This document shows, piece by piece, positions 12,501 to 22,904 of a DNA stretch of 64,000 bases. Both the position numbers and the translations under genes were made by a program. Each line of letters starts with the position of its first letter. The stretch's first letter is position 1. The notes below the pieces were generated by a model. It had not been told where the DNA came from. It worked only from the letters and a program-made list of their open reading frames with translations, and ran no database searches. Origin of the DNA: Undaria pinnatifida (lineage: Eukaryota; Sar; Phaeophyceae; Laminariales; Alariaceae); assembly GCA_012845835.1 (NCBI GenBank), contig JABAKD010000021.1:13518978-13582977 (forward strand), written 5' to 3'.

Positions 12501-15500
12501 TTCGTGTGCGGGGCACTTGCAGTGGATGCTTTTTGGCAGCTCCAGTCGGTTGGGTTCGGCATTCCGCACCCCACACCGTTTTGTGCAATGCATATGCTCT
12601 CTTTAAAGTACGGACGTTGATGGAAACGCCTGTTTTATACACTTTACTCTTTGAATTGCCAGCCCCATGCACCAGACAGACCAAACGCGGTGAACCCTTG
12701 CAGTTTCATGTACGGATGTTTGCCGGTATAAATGTGGTTTAGATATAGCGTTGTGTACCGTACGCGACGTCGGTTTTCTTCACTGTGGTGTAAATGGGTT
12801 CCCCGTGCAAAACAATTGCCGGGAAAAGTGTACAGTACGGAGGGCGTAGGAATTTCGAGCTTTTCTGAACTTGTCTCTAGTCGAATGGAAGTCTTTTTAT
12901 GTAAAGCATTCAAACCCCCCCCCTATAGCAAGGACCACGCCCAGACCGTATGTTTCCTCGCTGCTAACTCAACGTATTCTCCCTCGTGTTCAATTCGAGC
13001 TGACAGGTATCTCAATGACAACTCTCTGACGACGCTACCTGAGGGCATATTCGATGGCTTGGGGACGAACTCAGGCTTGCTGACGTTGTGAGTGCCTCTC
13101 TGTCGGGTCGTAGATGGATCGTGCTGACTACAGTACAAGCAGGCAAAAACAACGCAGAACGTGCCTACGTGCCCTTACGCTCTCTCCCAGGTGATTTATG
13201 TTCCCCCGTCATTTTTGTGCATGACCCAGAAACCAAACCGGTAGAAACACGCCTTAGGTCAATAACATGCCGTTTGTTTACATGATATGCCAACGACAAA
13301 CACGGCCACTGGTATTCCCTTTGGCGAGCAAGGCCGTGCCTTACTTTTTGTCCTTGTTTGTCAACCACAACATATGATCGTGGTAACAACCAAACTGTTC
13401 GACTAACGTACCTCCACCTCTGCCATTACGAAAAATCACGCTCTCTCCGTCTTCAGGAATCTGTCTGGAAACCCGGGCCTGCAATGCATCCCCGCCGCGT
13501 GAGTGATGTGGATGGGGGACAAATGATGATTGCTTGGTGCTCGTAGGCATGTGTGTGATATTTTGTATTTTGCTTGCGGCCTCTGGTTTGGCCTAGATTG
13601 CTAGATTGCTTTGATTGCTAGCAATCGTCCGGTGGCGTGTGCATCGGAGGAATAGCCAATTATGACGGAAATATTTCACCGTCGGGTTGGATTATTTTCT
13701 CGAGAATACGTTTTCATCTGGCTATTGTGGATTCTTAGACTGATTGCGACAGAAATTATTCACGGTTTATCCCAGCGATGGCCTGAGCGATCGCGCGTGC
13801 ACGAACGACTTTTCCCTTTCGACTGTCTGACCCTAACAAATATATGCCCTTCCAACTTCCTCCCGTTTCGTGTCTTGGTTTAATTAACGCAGAACTTTCG
13901 CAGCTTTGAACACTGCCATCGCTACACTGGCGGACCCTGATGGCGTGTGCGGTAAGAACCGGCGTGGCCTAAGTGGAAAAAGTGTCGACCTCGATCCGCA
14001 GCCTTCGGCGACGAATAACGTCTACCGGTGTTACCGGCGGCATGTCGTTACCAACGGAAGCTGACGGGGACGTTGCGTGAGAATTAGCCGGGATTCCTGT
14101 TTTCATCTATTTTTTTTCATGGGTCGAAAAGTCAAAAACGTACTGCATACTGTATTAGGATAATCAATAAGTTGGATGGTTTTGGTTTTGCCACGTCGGC
14201 TGATGTACCCATGTTTGTGCATGATGTGACCTTTGTAGATGACGTGCTCGATAACAGCCCTAAATATTACCGAATATCTCTAAGCCCCGCCATACCCTCT
14301 GTTTTCTGCCGCACGCACGAACTGACGAACAGGTTGTACGCCAGCCATTGCGGTTGCGTGTGAAGATGGTTTAACGTGTGAGGCTGGAGCAGAAGGTTAC
14401 ACTTGCAGCGGTAAGAGTTTCGCAATTTGCTATCGTTCTAACACCTCGCTATTGCCATGGGCGTGTATCGACACGTGTTCTCGGTTTAACGATACTAGTG
14501 GAAGAGGTCACGTACAAAGAAACGCAAAATACAGCTGTAGGCAACAGAAGGACAGAAGGAAGGACAAAAAAATGCATGGCTTTTGTCGAATCATGACCCG
14601 ACCCTTGAGTTTTGTCAAGGGGCTTTCAAAGTCGTGAGACACGTCGGGTCACATCATAAAATCTGAAGGGTCGGGTTGGGTCGGATCAAAAGGTTTCAAA
14701 TCTCGCGAGGCGGGTCAGATCGGGCTAAACGGCCTCAAATCGTGTGGGTGGGGTCAGGTCATGACCCGCGAGATACGGGTCACGCACTGGTTAAGGCACC
14801 ATGACCCGCGAGATGACTTTGGCTCACCCGCTGGTCAAACCCGCGTATCTGGCGAGCGGAACCGTCTTTTTCAAATTATTAGCTGAAGGCTTTTTCCGTG
14901 AAAGCGCCCCGCGGGTCTGACCCACGGATGCGTAATACATGAAAAACGAACTGCTTGCTGCTTCTCTCGTGCCGATGATCCGATCATATGTCATCACAGC
15001 GTGAAAACCAATCACTAGGCAGTACTCCTAGCTACCTATGCCAAGGCCTACAGTGTGACGTGAATCCCGTGCCGGCTGGAGTCGTAACAAAATTATCAAA
15101 ACGGTCATAACAGTAAAAAGTGTAGCCAAACGTGAAAAGGCAAGGACAGTCGTCTTCGATGCAGCAGCAGCAGCAGCACTCTGGCTGAAGCAAGCACCAT
15201 CAACATACAACGTCTGCTCGCGGCCGTGAGAAATGTCACGCGTCAAGTCGACCTGACCCGCATAAAACCCGCACACCCGCGGGTCACCAGAATTGTGGCG
15301 AGTCGGGTTGGGTCAGGATGATTTCTAATCTTGCGGGTCGGGTCGGGTGTGGACGTGTTTAAACTCTCGCCGGTCGCATCGGGTCAGGTGAAGAGGTCTC
15401 CACCTTTTCACGGGTCGGGTCGGGTCGGGTCGGTCAGGTCGGGTTCAAACGTCTCGAAATTCTCGCTGGTGGGGTCTGGTCAGACGGGGTAGGTCAGGTC

Positions 15501-17373
15501 AGACCTGTCCCGACCCGACCCGCGAGATATGTCTCGACCGGCGAAAAGCGTAACTTCTTGAACGCATGGTCAATGCAGACACGACGTGTCACATGCCTGC
15601 TGTGTTTTCTCGCTTCCTACGAATGATATTCCTGTAAAGGGTAGATTGGGAATGTTTCAACTATTTGTACCGGAATATTTGAGTCCTCTTACGTTGCCCT
15701 CAATGATTTCACATTTGCACTCGTGAGGCTTCTGTGCATCGTCTGGGTATCGTTGGAGGAAAGAATGCGCTCAAGGAACGCACCGCCGAAATAGCCAGTC
15801 GCGATGCTCTCGGTGCTACATCCTGACGAGGAACGGGTGAAATGTGTCTTGAGCGGCGTCATGTGGCCAGACGTCAGTAGCACCAACGCTCGACTCTCTC
15901 TTTTGACATCGCATCTAATGCGGTGCCAAGCCCACCCCGGCAAATACAAAACTGTTACTAGTAGCAACACCAAGTTGATTTCACGGGACGTTCGGAAAGC
16001 ATCAAAAATGCACCTGGTATGACGACATATTCTACGAGAAGGGCAGTGCACGCAATAAATGAGGCCCTTGACTTGTGCACATCCGTACCCCAGCTATTAC
16101 CAGATACGGAGAATGTATGGCATTGCAACCCAACGACAACGCTTTTCACAAATCAAACATCTCTACGACGCATATGGTGTTTAAAACACAATGAGATTTC
16201 CCCCTGGTTCCCCCCCGTCTCAGAAAGTCCGGCATATCATGAATACGTTGGCCCGGACAATGATACTCTCATCATAGCACATGTCACTCTTGTGTCTTAA
16301 AGGAGACGTATCTGTGTCCACAAAGCGTGCGGGTGAACCTACTGCGTTCAGACCAACTGTTTTTCAGTTGCGCTCAATATGTGGCTTTAATTGTACATCG
16401 TTTGCGTCTTCCGTCCTGATGTCCCGTCGACAATTGACACTATGCAGCGTGTGACCCAGGGACCAGCTTGTGCGGTGACCCACACATGCAAGGCCTCCGT
16501 GGGCAGCAGATTGATTGGTCCGGTATCGACAACAGCTGGTACTGCATGATTTCCGATGACACCGACAGCATCAACGTCAACGTCCGGCTCAACGCTCCTC
16601 TACCAGAGGAGTTTCCTGACCGCCAGCTCATTACAGGCGTTAGCGTCATGTCACAGGGTCACTCTCTGGTTATCGAAGTGACGAACCCGTACGATATCAA
16701 CACCGACGGCTGCCCCCCCGACATGTCCCCCTGCCTTTCCAACGGCGGACTCCGTGCTATGGTTGACGGTGAGGAGGTAGACAATCTGCTTCGGTTCTCC
16801 AGAGACGAATACGTTACCGACGGCATCGCTGTGTCGGCGTCTAACCTACCGGTCGAGTGTCGGCAGTTCGGAGGAGACAAGATATGGGCTCGCATGTACG
16901 GCGAGATGCTTCAGGGCCAGCGCGAATTGGCCGTGGAGGAAAGCTTCGAAGACTGGATCCTACGTTTCGACCACGTGGCCGCCCCCGAATGGTGCGCGCA
17001 GTACATCGAGCAGAACCACCTCGCCGATGTGCATTCCATCTATTCTGTATTCAAGATCGTGACTTCTTCTGTCACGGTGCGCCTTAACGTCGGCACCAAC
17101 TTCCAAGGCAATGGGGAACGTGACTGGGATGGTCGTGTTCTCCCCGACTTGGAGTTCTGGCAGATGGACGTTGGTCTAGACGGTCTGTCTCTGGAGAGCG
17201 AGTCGCTCACCGGCATTCTGGGTGAGACGGCCCGCCCGGTGCTGGACAAAGACGGACGCAAGGTTATGCAAGGGTATGAGGCGATCCGTGGAACTGTCGA
17301 GGACTACCGCGTGTCGAGCGCTCTCAGCACCGACTTTGCCCTTGCAACGAAGAAACAGGACAGCTCCACCTAA
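502..17373 (+). CDS. Secreted LRR protein with C-terminal VWD/root-cap-like domain, left copy (11 exons)
   Basis: Exons placed by eye: 502-565, 1352-1394, 2022-2111, 3245-3316, 5619-5690, 11998-12069, 13007-13087, 13457-13498, 13893-13951, 14345-14410, 16448-17373. All have AG acceptors and GT donors (mostly GTGAGT or GTAAGA). They sum to 1,587 nt, an open 528-residue frame with a stop, and phases agree at every junction (1, then 2 seven times, then 1 three times). Predicted order: signal peptide (1-20), Cys-rich N-cap (22-36), LRRs (36-165), C-cap with NPGLQCIP (165-179), linker (179-221), VWD/root-cap-like domain (221-528). There is no transmembrane segment after the signal peptide, so the product is probably secreted or wall-bound. 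Binding of an outside ligand is inferred from the LRRs. A mirrored paralogue on the other strand has the same exon set. Extra phase-2 or phase-1 symmetrical exons could have been missed, especially in the 6.3-kb intron 5. The function is not known. Confidence 0.78.
1352..1394 (+). other. Exon 2: Cys-rich N-terminal cap
   Basis: A 43-bp exon after a CTAG acceptor, donor GTGAGT, encoding INGCLSGCAPQEF. The two cysteines are kept in the mirrored copy (NSCLSTCSP) while seven of the other codons are replaced. It converts phase 1 to phase 2, which is needed to join exon 1 to the LRR exons. Confidence 0.7.
1619..1770 (+). repeat. (TATG)n microsatellite in intron 2, left arm
   Basis: About 38 near-perfect tetranucleotide units. 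The mirrored intron has none at this place. Any long reading frame across it is an artefact of the repeat. Confidence 0.95.
2022..2111 (+). other. Exon 3: first LRR-type exon (90 bp)
   Basis: Encodes DLESCGITDADLADLKTCF and then a conserved GRSGITF end. Acceptor ACAG, donor GTATGT, phase 2 on both sides. Longer than the 72-bp LRR exons, with two cysteines that could pair with the N-cap. Compared with the mirrored exon, eight codons are replaced and four are silent. Confidence 0.75.
3245..3316 (+). other. Exon 4: LRR cassette (72 bp, 24 residues)
   Basis: Encodes SMNGNDLTTIPADLFESM and then DALTT plus a split Leu. Fits the 24-residue consensus with NxLTxIPxxLF. Acceptor TCAG, donor GTGAGT, phase 2 on both sides. 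Confidence 0.85.
5619..5690 (+). other. Exon 5: hypervariable LRR cassette (72 bp)
   Basis: Encodes DLDTGVLESVEAGLFANM and then GSIQT. Acceptor CTCAG, donor GTGAGT, phase 2. Against the mirrored exon 16 of 24 codons differ and every one changes the residue; no codon differs silently only. Confidence 0.8.
7573..7668 (+). other. Conserved coding-like segment in intron 5, left arm
   Basis: Between TTGCAG and a possible GTATGA donor, the frame reads HAPLRTCSQMPSFIDLRIVG at its end. The mirrored segment (49,216-49,311) has the same length and reads HAPLQTLRQMPLVIDLRIVG. Differences fall mostly at third codon positions, so the segment was coding at or after the duplication. It does not fit between the phase-2 LRR exons on its own (phase 1 on both sides). 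It may belong to a nested gene or an old insertion. Not recognised. Confidence 0.4.
7752..7890 (+). other. Conserved coding-like terminal segment in intron 5, left arm
   Basis: After a CTCCAG acceptor-like site the frame contains NSLVLGVSLRAGDELNPRLV and LGGCFT, and ends in TGA. The mirrored segment (48,997-49,135, minus strand) reads NLLVLGVSLRARDELHPRLV and LGGCFT and stops at the same place. Five silent third-position differences lie in this core. It looks like the last exon of something nested in the intron. No family recognised. Confidence 0.4.
8495..9425 (-). mobile_element. C/T-rich element with direct terminal repeats, copy A
   Basis: Reverse-orientation copy of a family whose end reads CACAGCTGGAGTGTATTT. 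That end motif occurs three times here (about 8,500, 9,140 and 9,400), so this is a full unit plus a shorter one in tandem. Shared internal blocks include a GCGCGATCGGAGTATCACAC stretch and a C-rich tract (G-rich on this strand). The direct ends suggest a small terminal-repeat retroelement or a satellite-like unit. The right arm lacks it, so it arrived after the duplication. Confidence 0.65.
11998..12069 (+). other. Exon 6: LRR cassette (72 bp)
   Basis: Encodes YLGSNKLASLPSGIFADL and then GAMTS. Clear LxxNxLxxLPxGIF consensus. Acceptor TTAG, donor GTGAGT, phase 2. Ten replacement and two silent codon differences from the mirrored exon. Confidence 0.87.
13007..13087 (+). other. Exon 7: LRR cassette with three extra residues (81 bp)
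   Basis: Encodes YLNDNSLTTLPEGIFDGL and then GTNSGLLT. Acceptor ACAG, donor GTGAGT, phase 2. Nine replacement and two silent codon differences from the mirrored exon; the extra nine bases are shared by both. Confidence 0.87.
13457..13498 (+). other. Exon 8: LRR C-cap (42 bp)
   Basis: Encodes NLSGNPGLQCIPA, the usual ending of an LRR domain (N-P-G-L-x-C). Acceptor TTCAG, donor GTGAGT, phase 2. Protein sequence is identical in the mirrored copy, with two silent changes. Confidence 0.85.
13893..13951 (+). other. Exon 9: linker ending in Cys
   Basis: Encodes TFAALNTAIATLADPDGVC. Acceptor CGCAG, donor GTAAGA; switches phase 2 to phase 1. The mirrored exon is one codon longer but shares the TFA start and the TLADPxGVC end. 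Confidence 0.75.
14345..14410 (+). other. Exon 10: short Cys-rich module
   Basis: Encodes IAVACEDGLTCEAGAEGYTC, with three cysteines kept in the mirrored copy. Acceptor CCAG, donor GTAAGA, phase 1 on both sides. Resembles a half EGF-like fold, but I do not assign it to a family. Confidence 0.75.
14580..15530. repeat. GGGTC-rich degenerate array in intron 10, left arm
   Basis: Many copies of GGGTCGGGT, GGTCAGGTC and ACCCGCGAGAT, densest at 15,400-15,530. Counterparts lie in the right arm at 43,290-43,570 and 42,215-42,320. Confidence 0.7.
16448..17373 (+). other. Exon 11: VWD/root-cap-like domain, left copy
   Basis: One 926-bp open exon that begins after a TGCAG acceptor and ends in TAA. It opens with CDPGTSLCGDPHMQGLRGQQ, a CGDPH start typical of VWD domains, and carries WSGIDNSWYC. 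Near the end are GILGET and EDYRVSSALSTDF, which recall the plant root-cap family; I recognise that likeness from memory only. The final residues are polar and there is no membrane anchor. It is 94% identical to the mirrored domain (17 of 301 residues compared differ), and silent differences exceed replacements, so the domain is under strong constraint. Confidence 0.9.
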
Positions 17374-19550
17374 CGTCGCCGTCATCGTGGATCTGTGTCC
17401 GAAAACACCTACTCCATGCGGCGCTGAATGCAATGTCTGCGACACTCTACTGTTTGTCGTTCGACGTGTTTCAGGTATACAGGTTGTGCCGAATGACGTG
17501 GGGGTGTGGTTGCGGTAATGACATATATGCGGGGAAACGTGTTTAGTCAGGACGACTCGAGAGCTGAAAGGAAGAAGGTCGAGTTTGTCCTGGCATTATA
17601 CGTCAGATGGCCGATAAACCCCACCCGTTCCGGCATCACGCCGTAGAATGTCTGGCGTCTGGGATTTTCACCATCCACGCTATCGCCCACGTCACCGACA
17701 ATACACGACGCGTACTAAAAAAAAAATGACGTTTTTTGTCGTTTCTCGGTCTGGATGGCGGGACCCATTCGCCGAAAAAGTTCATATTTTTTGCCAATCT
17801 GATTCATTTTTTATTCTTCGGCAACTTGTAACAGGATTGTTCATCGGGTTGTACTTTCTGTTATCCTAAATGTTTTAAGGATATGGTATATGTCTGTTTT
17901 TCGTCTTATTGGTCCTCACGGCAACACCGTCTTTTCTGATGGCTCGTTGATACTGTCGTTTAGGCGACAATGTAGGACAACGCACGGTATAACGTTAGCA
18001 CGAGAAATTCGCGGATAAGGCATACGTCCAGTTGTGATGAGAAGAACCCTTCACTCTCAACGATGGAGTATTCTAGTCTATGTTCGCCCAAATAACTCTC
18101 AAGCATCAGGTAGTGGTCGCACTTTCGACGCCCCAAAATGACAGGAGCATAAGGCATAGGCTTACACAGCTGACGGTGTTAGGAGAGACCTTACGTCAAT
18201 GAGTAATTGAGCCCACGTTGCTATTTTTCTACGTATTGCTGGGTCCTCACCGGGCCCACGCTGTTGTGTAGTCTAGGATAAACTGCAGCGGAATAAGGAT
18301 GCAGATGTACATCATAAATACAGTAGTTAAACTCTGTATAATATGGAGTTTGTATCGTTGTTTGGCGTTTGGGTGTGCGGTGCATGTCGCTTCACTTCCT
18401 CCCAGGTCCAAACGTGCGTTGTCACAGCGTCCTCGATGAGTCACACCTTTTGCTCAACGTGTCACTGACACCCACAAGGCTCTCTATGGCTATCATTGTG
18501 TTGTATGTTTTCGGATAGATTAATTCGAAAAGGGGCAGTCGACGTGTGTGAAAACGAGCGTTTCTGATCGAAGGAGGGAACAGCGGCCGTTGTTGAGTCG
18601 CTAGTCGTTACGAGCGTAAGTAGATGCCGACGCGGGGTCATGTCATATGTCTTCGAAACATGCAATTGGTTTCAGAAAGCGATAACTAATATTCATCGGT
18701 ATTCATTTTGGATATCAATGCTGTCTTCAAAAGCAGCGCAACTTGGTGGTCACAGCTGTTCTCAGTCACGTGTCATGCTTACGCGTGAAATTTTGTTTGT
18801 TTACAAGATGGGCTGAGAGTAAGACGCAAATAAATGACACTGGCTCTTATCTTGTTTTCCGCGATTCTGGTCCACACTAACGTAGTCCAAACAAACCATT
18901 TGAAACGACCGAATCCTCTGTAGCCGCTCTATACTATACCACCAGCCATTGGGCCTCTTGGACATCATTTCTGGAAAAATGGGACCTATCACATGGACTG
19001 TAAAAATCGAATTATTGTGCGACGTCTGAAATTTGGGCGTTGAGCATTGTCTCGAACATGCCACGTGACAATGGCCCGAAACAAATGCCTCTGGTGCATT
19101 GAACACATGCGCGGGATAGAAGAAGACTGTTTGCGAATAAACATCTGTTGGAGGAAACACGCGCCAAACGAGCAGGTTTTTGAAGATAGACCCTGCGAGC
19201 GTCAACCAGAGACCGCTTGCATACCGAAGCGGGCATAAAATTAGTCGAACCTGAGTCGAGGAGTAAATGGCCTTCACACGACACTTTTACGTATCACATT
19301 CTACGTGTGGCGGGCACGAGTTACTGCCCTTAAAGAACACCGAGCTTTACTCTGTTCTCGGGTTGCCCTCCGACCGAAGAAACACGACGTCCTACACACT
19401 GTATGATGCAACGCTGCCGTATCAATGATCTCGACACTGCCGATATCTACCATACCCGGAAACGTCGGAGGAGCACTGTTACATTATTCATGCGTCTGTA
19501 ACATAGATACAGCCGGTGCGAGATTTTCGTTCTCGTTGTACCTGGTGCCT
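17374..19550. other. Noncoding, conserved between arms
   Basis: No gene recognised. Parts match the right arm at 38,810-40,920 in reverse (for example 18,110-18,180 with 40,130-40,200). Probably 3' flanking DNA of the LRR gene and worn element sequence. Confidence 0.5.
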
Positions 19551-21149
19551 TCAGCGATGGCGCTTAGAAGGTATCACCTCGGTCACGCTTCCTGTTACAG
19601 GTAGTATGTTCAAAGCCCTCCACACTAGAGATGAGATTAGTGGCGTGAACTCGAGTACACCACGCACGATGACTCGTCTCCAGCACTGACCTGTGAACGT
19701 CCTGTGTGTGCCGTAGCGCATTTCTGCTAGAGCACTGAAAGGTAACAAACAGCCAACCGTGATACGTTGGTGAGGCACGAGTAAATGGATGACAATAGCC
19801 GTTCGTGCAGTGGTTTTGGCCATTCTCTCTATGTCGTTGACCAGAAGCTTCGTTTCCGCGACCTCATTCGCGCGTCATATTTAGCCTGGCTGACTTTAGT
19901 GGTCACACAAGATGTTGAAGCGTTCTACGAGAGAGGTAGCACGTTCCTTGTTAATAATATATTTTCTGAATGACGGGAATTCTTGACCAATCGTCGGCAA
20001 TAGCTCATTTGATGTGCATGATTCCCTTTGGGTACCTAGGCCATGGAATGCTTCATGCGGTATAAGCTTTGATTTGCTCCAAATCAGTTTTTGGGAGAGA
20101 TCGCAATCTCCCAAAGTTGAGGAGGCCTCAGAAACAAGGTGGTGCACCCCCATCCATGCACGCACCTTTCGTGACGAGTTGCCCCATCCATATTCGTGGT
20201 GCCGCAATCGTCTTCATTTTCGCGCATTGGGCCTGGTGCATTGATTCCGTCCTCTATTCCATACGTATTCCGAAACAGTTTCTATGGTAAGCATTGCTAA
20301 ATATCTCGTGCGCTTTCGTTTTCAGCCCCAGCTTGTGCCTATTTCATCATATATTTTTTCGTGATGACCTACGTTGTGTCTAGTGAAAAGCCTTTACCGA
20401 GTTACTATAACATGACAGGATGTTGCATTGATCGCTATGCCATGGAATATCAGGGTGTTTCGTTCAGGTTTGTGCCACAACAATGCAGTAGGACATACGT
20501 CAACCACTTGTAATCAACGTCAAAGATAGCACCAGCAAACAAATGAGCCCCGTGGAGAAGTTTCTACTTCGCCCATCGCTCTAAACTCAGTTAATATGCG
20601 GCCCAATTCGTAAGGTGGTATCTCGCCGATATTGTTTTTGTCAAGCACACGACATCTTAACGCCGCGATATTTACCGCGAATGCTCACGCTCGTTTAATC
20701 TGAACGCCGCGATTTTCACTGCGGATGCTCACGTTCCTTTAGGGGTACACAATTTCATGCTTGTTTCGCCACGCCACAGTAGGTAGAGGCTCTCGGTCAA
20801 CCGCGTCCGTTTGTCTTCGAAGCGGCCGTTCCCTTTCCCGAACCGCGTTCTCTGGGGATGAGTGTCATGTTCTTCTAGTAATAATGCTGTCGGTGCCTTC
20901 TCCGCGTATGGGCATCACCTAACCGATACCGCCCTGGTACATGAGAAGACATTGGATATCTGCCTAACCATGACGTCTGTTAGGTTCGTCATACGTGGTC
21001 GACCATGTCACTCGATCCAACGATCCTGTTCCGTAAATGGACGGCAAGGAAATGCAACACCATGCCACACGAGCGACCCTCTTCGCATACATGGTCGGTC
21101 GGGAAGGGCTTTCTGGCGCCGGCGGTGAGCTTGTCTATGGCGAGGGTCT

Positions 21150-21740
21150 TTTTCTAGGTCACTCGTGGAATGTCTCATAGAGATTCGGAAAGCCTGTGCC
21201 AGGGTGAGACGGGTAATAAACCGAGAGCTTAATGCATACGATTGGAAGTGGTGCGCTGAATGCGAGAGTACGGGCAGACGCGGGAAGGGTGATCCATCGA
21301 GACAAGACATGGCCCCACAAGGTTTTGGTGAGGGCGTTGTGGCGGATGGAATTACAAACCATCCAAGGTAGCTATCCCAGTGTTCAAGCCGTTGGCTGGT
21401 GTCCTGGCCTAAGGTAGATACCACTTTGTGCGTGTCGAAAATATAGATCAGATTGAGGGGGTCGGTAAAAACACCGGCCCGTCTTAATCCAGACATTCCA
21501 GCCGTTTCAACTTTTCCACTATTGCGAAAGCACTTCTTCAAGAGTGGACCACCGCGACTTGAACTTCTTGAAAGCCCCACTGACGAAGCCAAGCGGGGCG
21601 TGGGTCATGTCCGAAGAGTCGAACCACGCCCTGAGATCCGCATTGGGTCCTTGTGTCACCATGGCTACGTTAAGAAGACGAACTCTTCTATGAGCTTTTT
21701 CACACGCGCTCACGCGGTCACGCGGTCCCACACTCGGTGT
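21150..21740 (-). pseudogene. RNase H remnant (left)
   Basis: The - strand shows SRWSTLEEV, then FTDPLNLIYIFDTHKVVS and TSQRLEHWDSYLG. These match the RNase H part of Ty3/Gypsy pol (tether plus the TDH-NL-YIF and QRLE-W blocks). Broken. Confidence 0.7.
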
Positions 21741-22259
21741 TCCACCTTCCCGCTGTGATAGCGGCTCTGTTGGCCACGCGTTTTGTGCGCCGGCTGCAAT
21801 TTAATAGAAACGAACCCCTGAGGATCCGCAGAGGAGCGTCTATGAGGACTAGCTTTTACCAGCTTTGTCCCCAATAAGGTACCAAACATTTTTCACTGTT
21901 TCGATGTTTTTTGGCTGCTTTGTGTGCTTTGTTCTTTTGTCAAATCGGGAAAGAGTGGAGGCACAACCTAACCCTAACCCTAAAGCAGGGGAAGGCTCCG
22001 ACCTGCGATTTGGTAAATTCGAGAAACAATGTGCTGACCACAATTCCAAGTCGAAATATTATTGGTACATTTTCTGGTATGATTTGTAAGGTGAGAGAAT
22101 TTCAAAGGATACTGGCTTTCTTGGCCAACCCCGGCAGATGCGTGTTCATCTTATAATCGCTGCGGTGCGCCGCCGGTTTCGGGACGTCGGAGAGATTGAG
22201 TTCACACATCCTCGCTGGGTCGTGGCGCACGCCCGATGCAGAGCACAGGGAGTTACACC

Positions 22260-22720
22260 AGGTTAATTAGGTGGTGCAAAAAACACTTTTTTCCGCCGAC
22301 GTGTACATGCCATGGCGTTGGAGACGCTGAGGAACCATGCGCTAAGGTTGCAACAATTGATTTTGTGTTTAGCAAACATCACGAAGTCGTCCACGTATCC
22401 AACACAGATGTCCAGATTGGGGAACGCACGAACGTAGTCCATGACGCCCACCTAGTGGTCAGGGGCGTTAGGTCAGTCTTGCGGCATCCCAAAGAGCTTC
22501 CATACGCCTCCCGAAGCGATGATCGTGAACATATCTTGGGACTAGCCACTAAGGCGATATTTGCCACAAACCTTTGTAAATGTCGAGAGACATTTGAAAA
22601 GGGTACCCGGCAAGAACAGCGTCTTGTTCCTGTAGAAGCGGGACGGGGTGCAGGTCAAGCTCTATGTACGCGTTAACAGCGCGGCAATCGATGACCAGGC
22701 GGCATGCCTCCGAGGAGTCC
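22260..22720 (-). pseudogene. Reverse transcriptase remnant (left)
   Basis: On the - strand the region contains a CRLVIDCRAVNA block, then MSLDIYKGLWQI and, further on, the YVDD catalytic box at about 22,390-22,400. The order and spacing are those of Ty3/Gypsy reverse transcriptases. Broken. Confidence 0.75.
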
Positions 22721-22904
22721 CCCCCGAACTCCCCTGCGATGGACGTAGGCTGTGGGTCGTCTAATAATTTCTTCCAAACGCCCTATTTATAAAGTGCCTG
22801 CATGTTGCCAGAACGACTCCAAGCTACCGGACGAGTTACCTGGATTTTCACCTTGCCGGAGGACGGTTTGACAACTGCCATAGCAGGGCTTGCAAACTGT
22901 TCCG

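Noticed and set aside
15040-15100. Possible extra exon with CDVNPVPAGVVT on the left and CHANPVPPEVVT on the right (about 43,030-43,080).
   Set aside because: The protein match is suggestive, but no pair of splice sites gives the phase-1 borders needed between exons 10 and 11 in both copies.
21966-21986. Telomere-like CCTAACCCTAACCCTAA.
   Set aside because: Only about two and a half units, with no array; not evidence of a telomere or fusion point.
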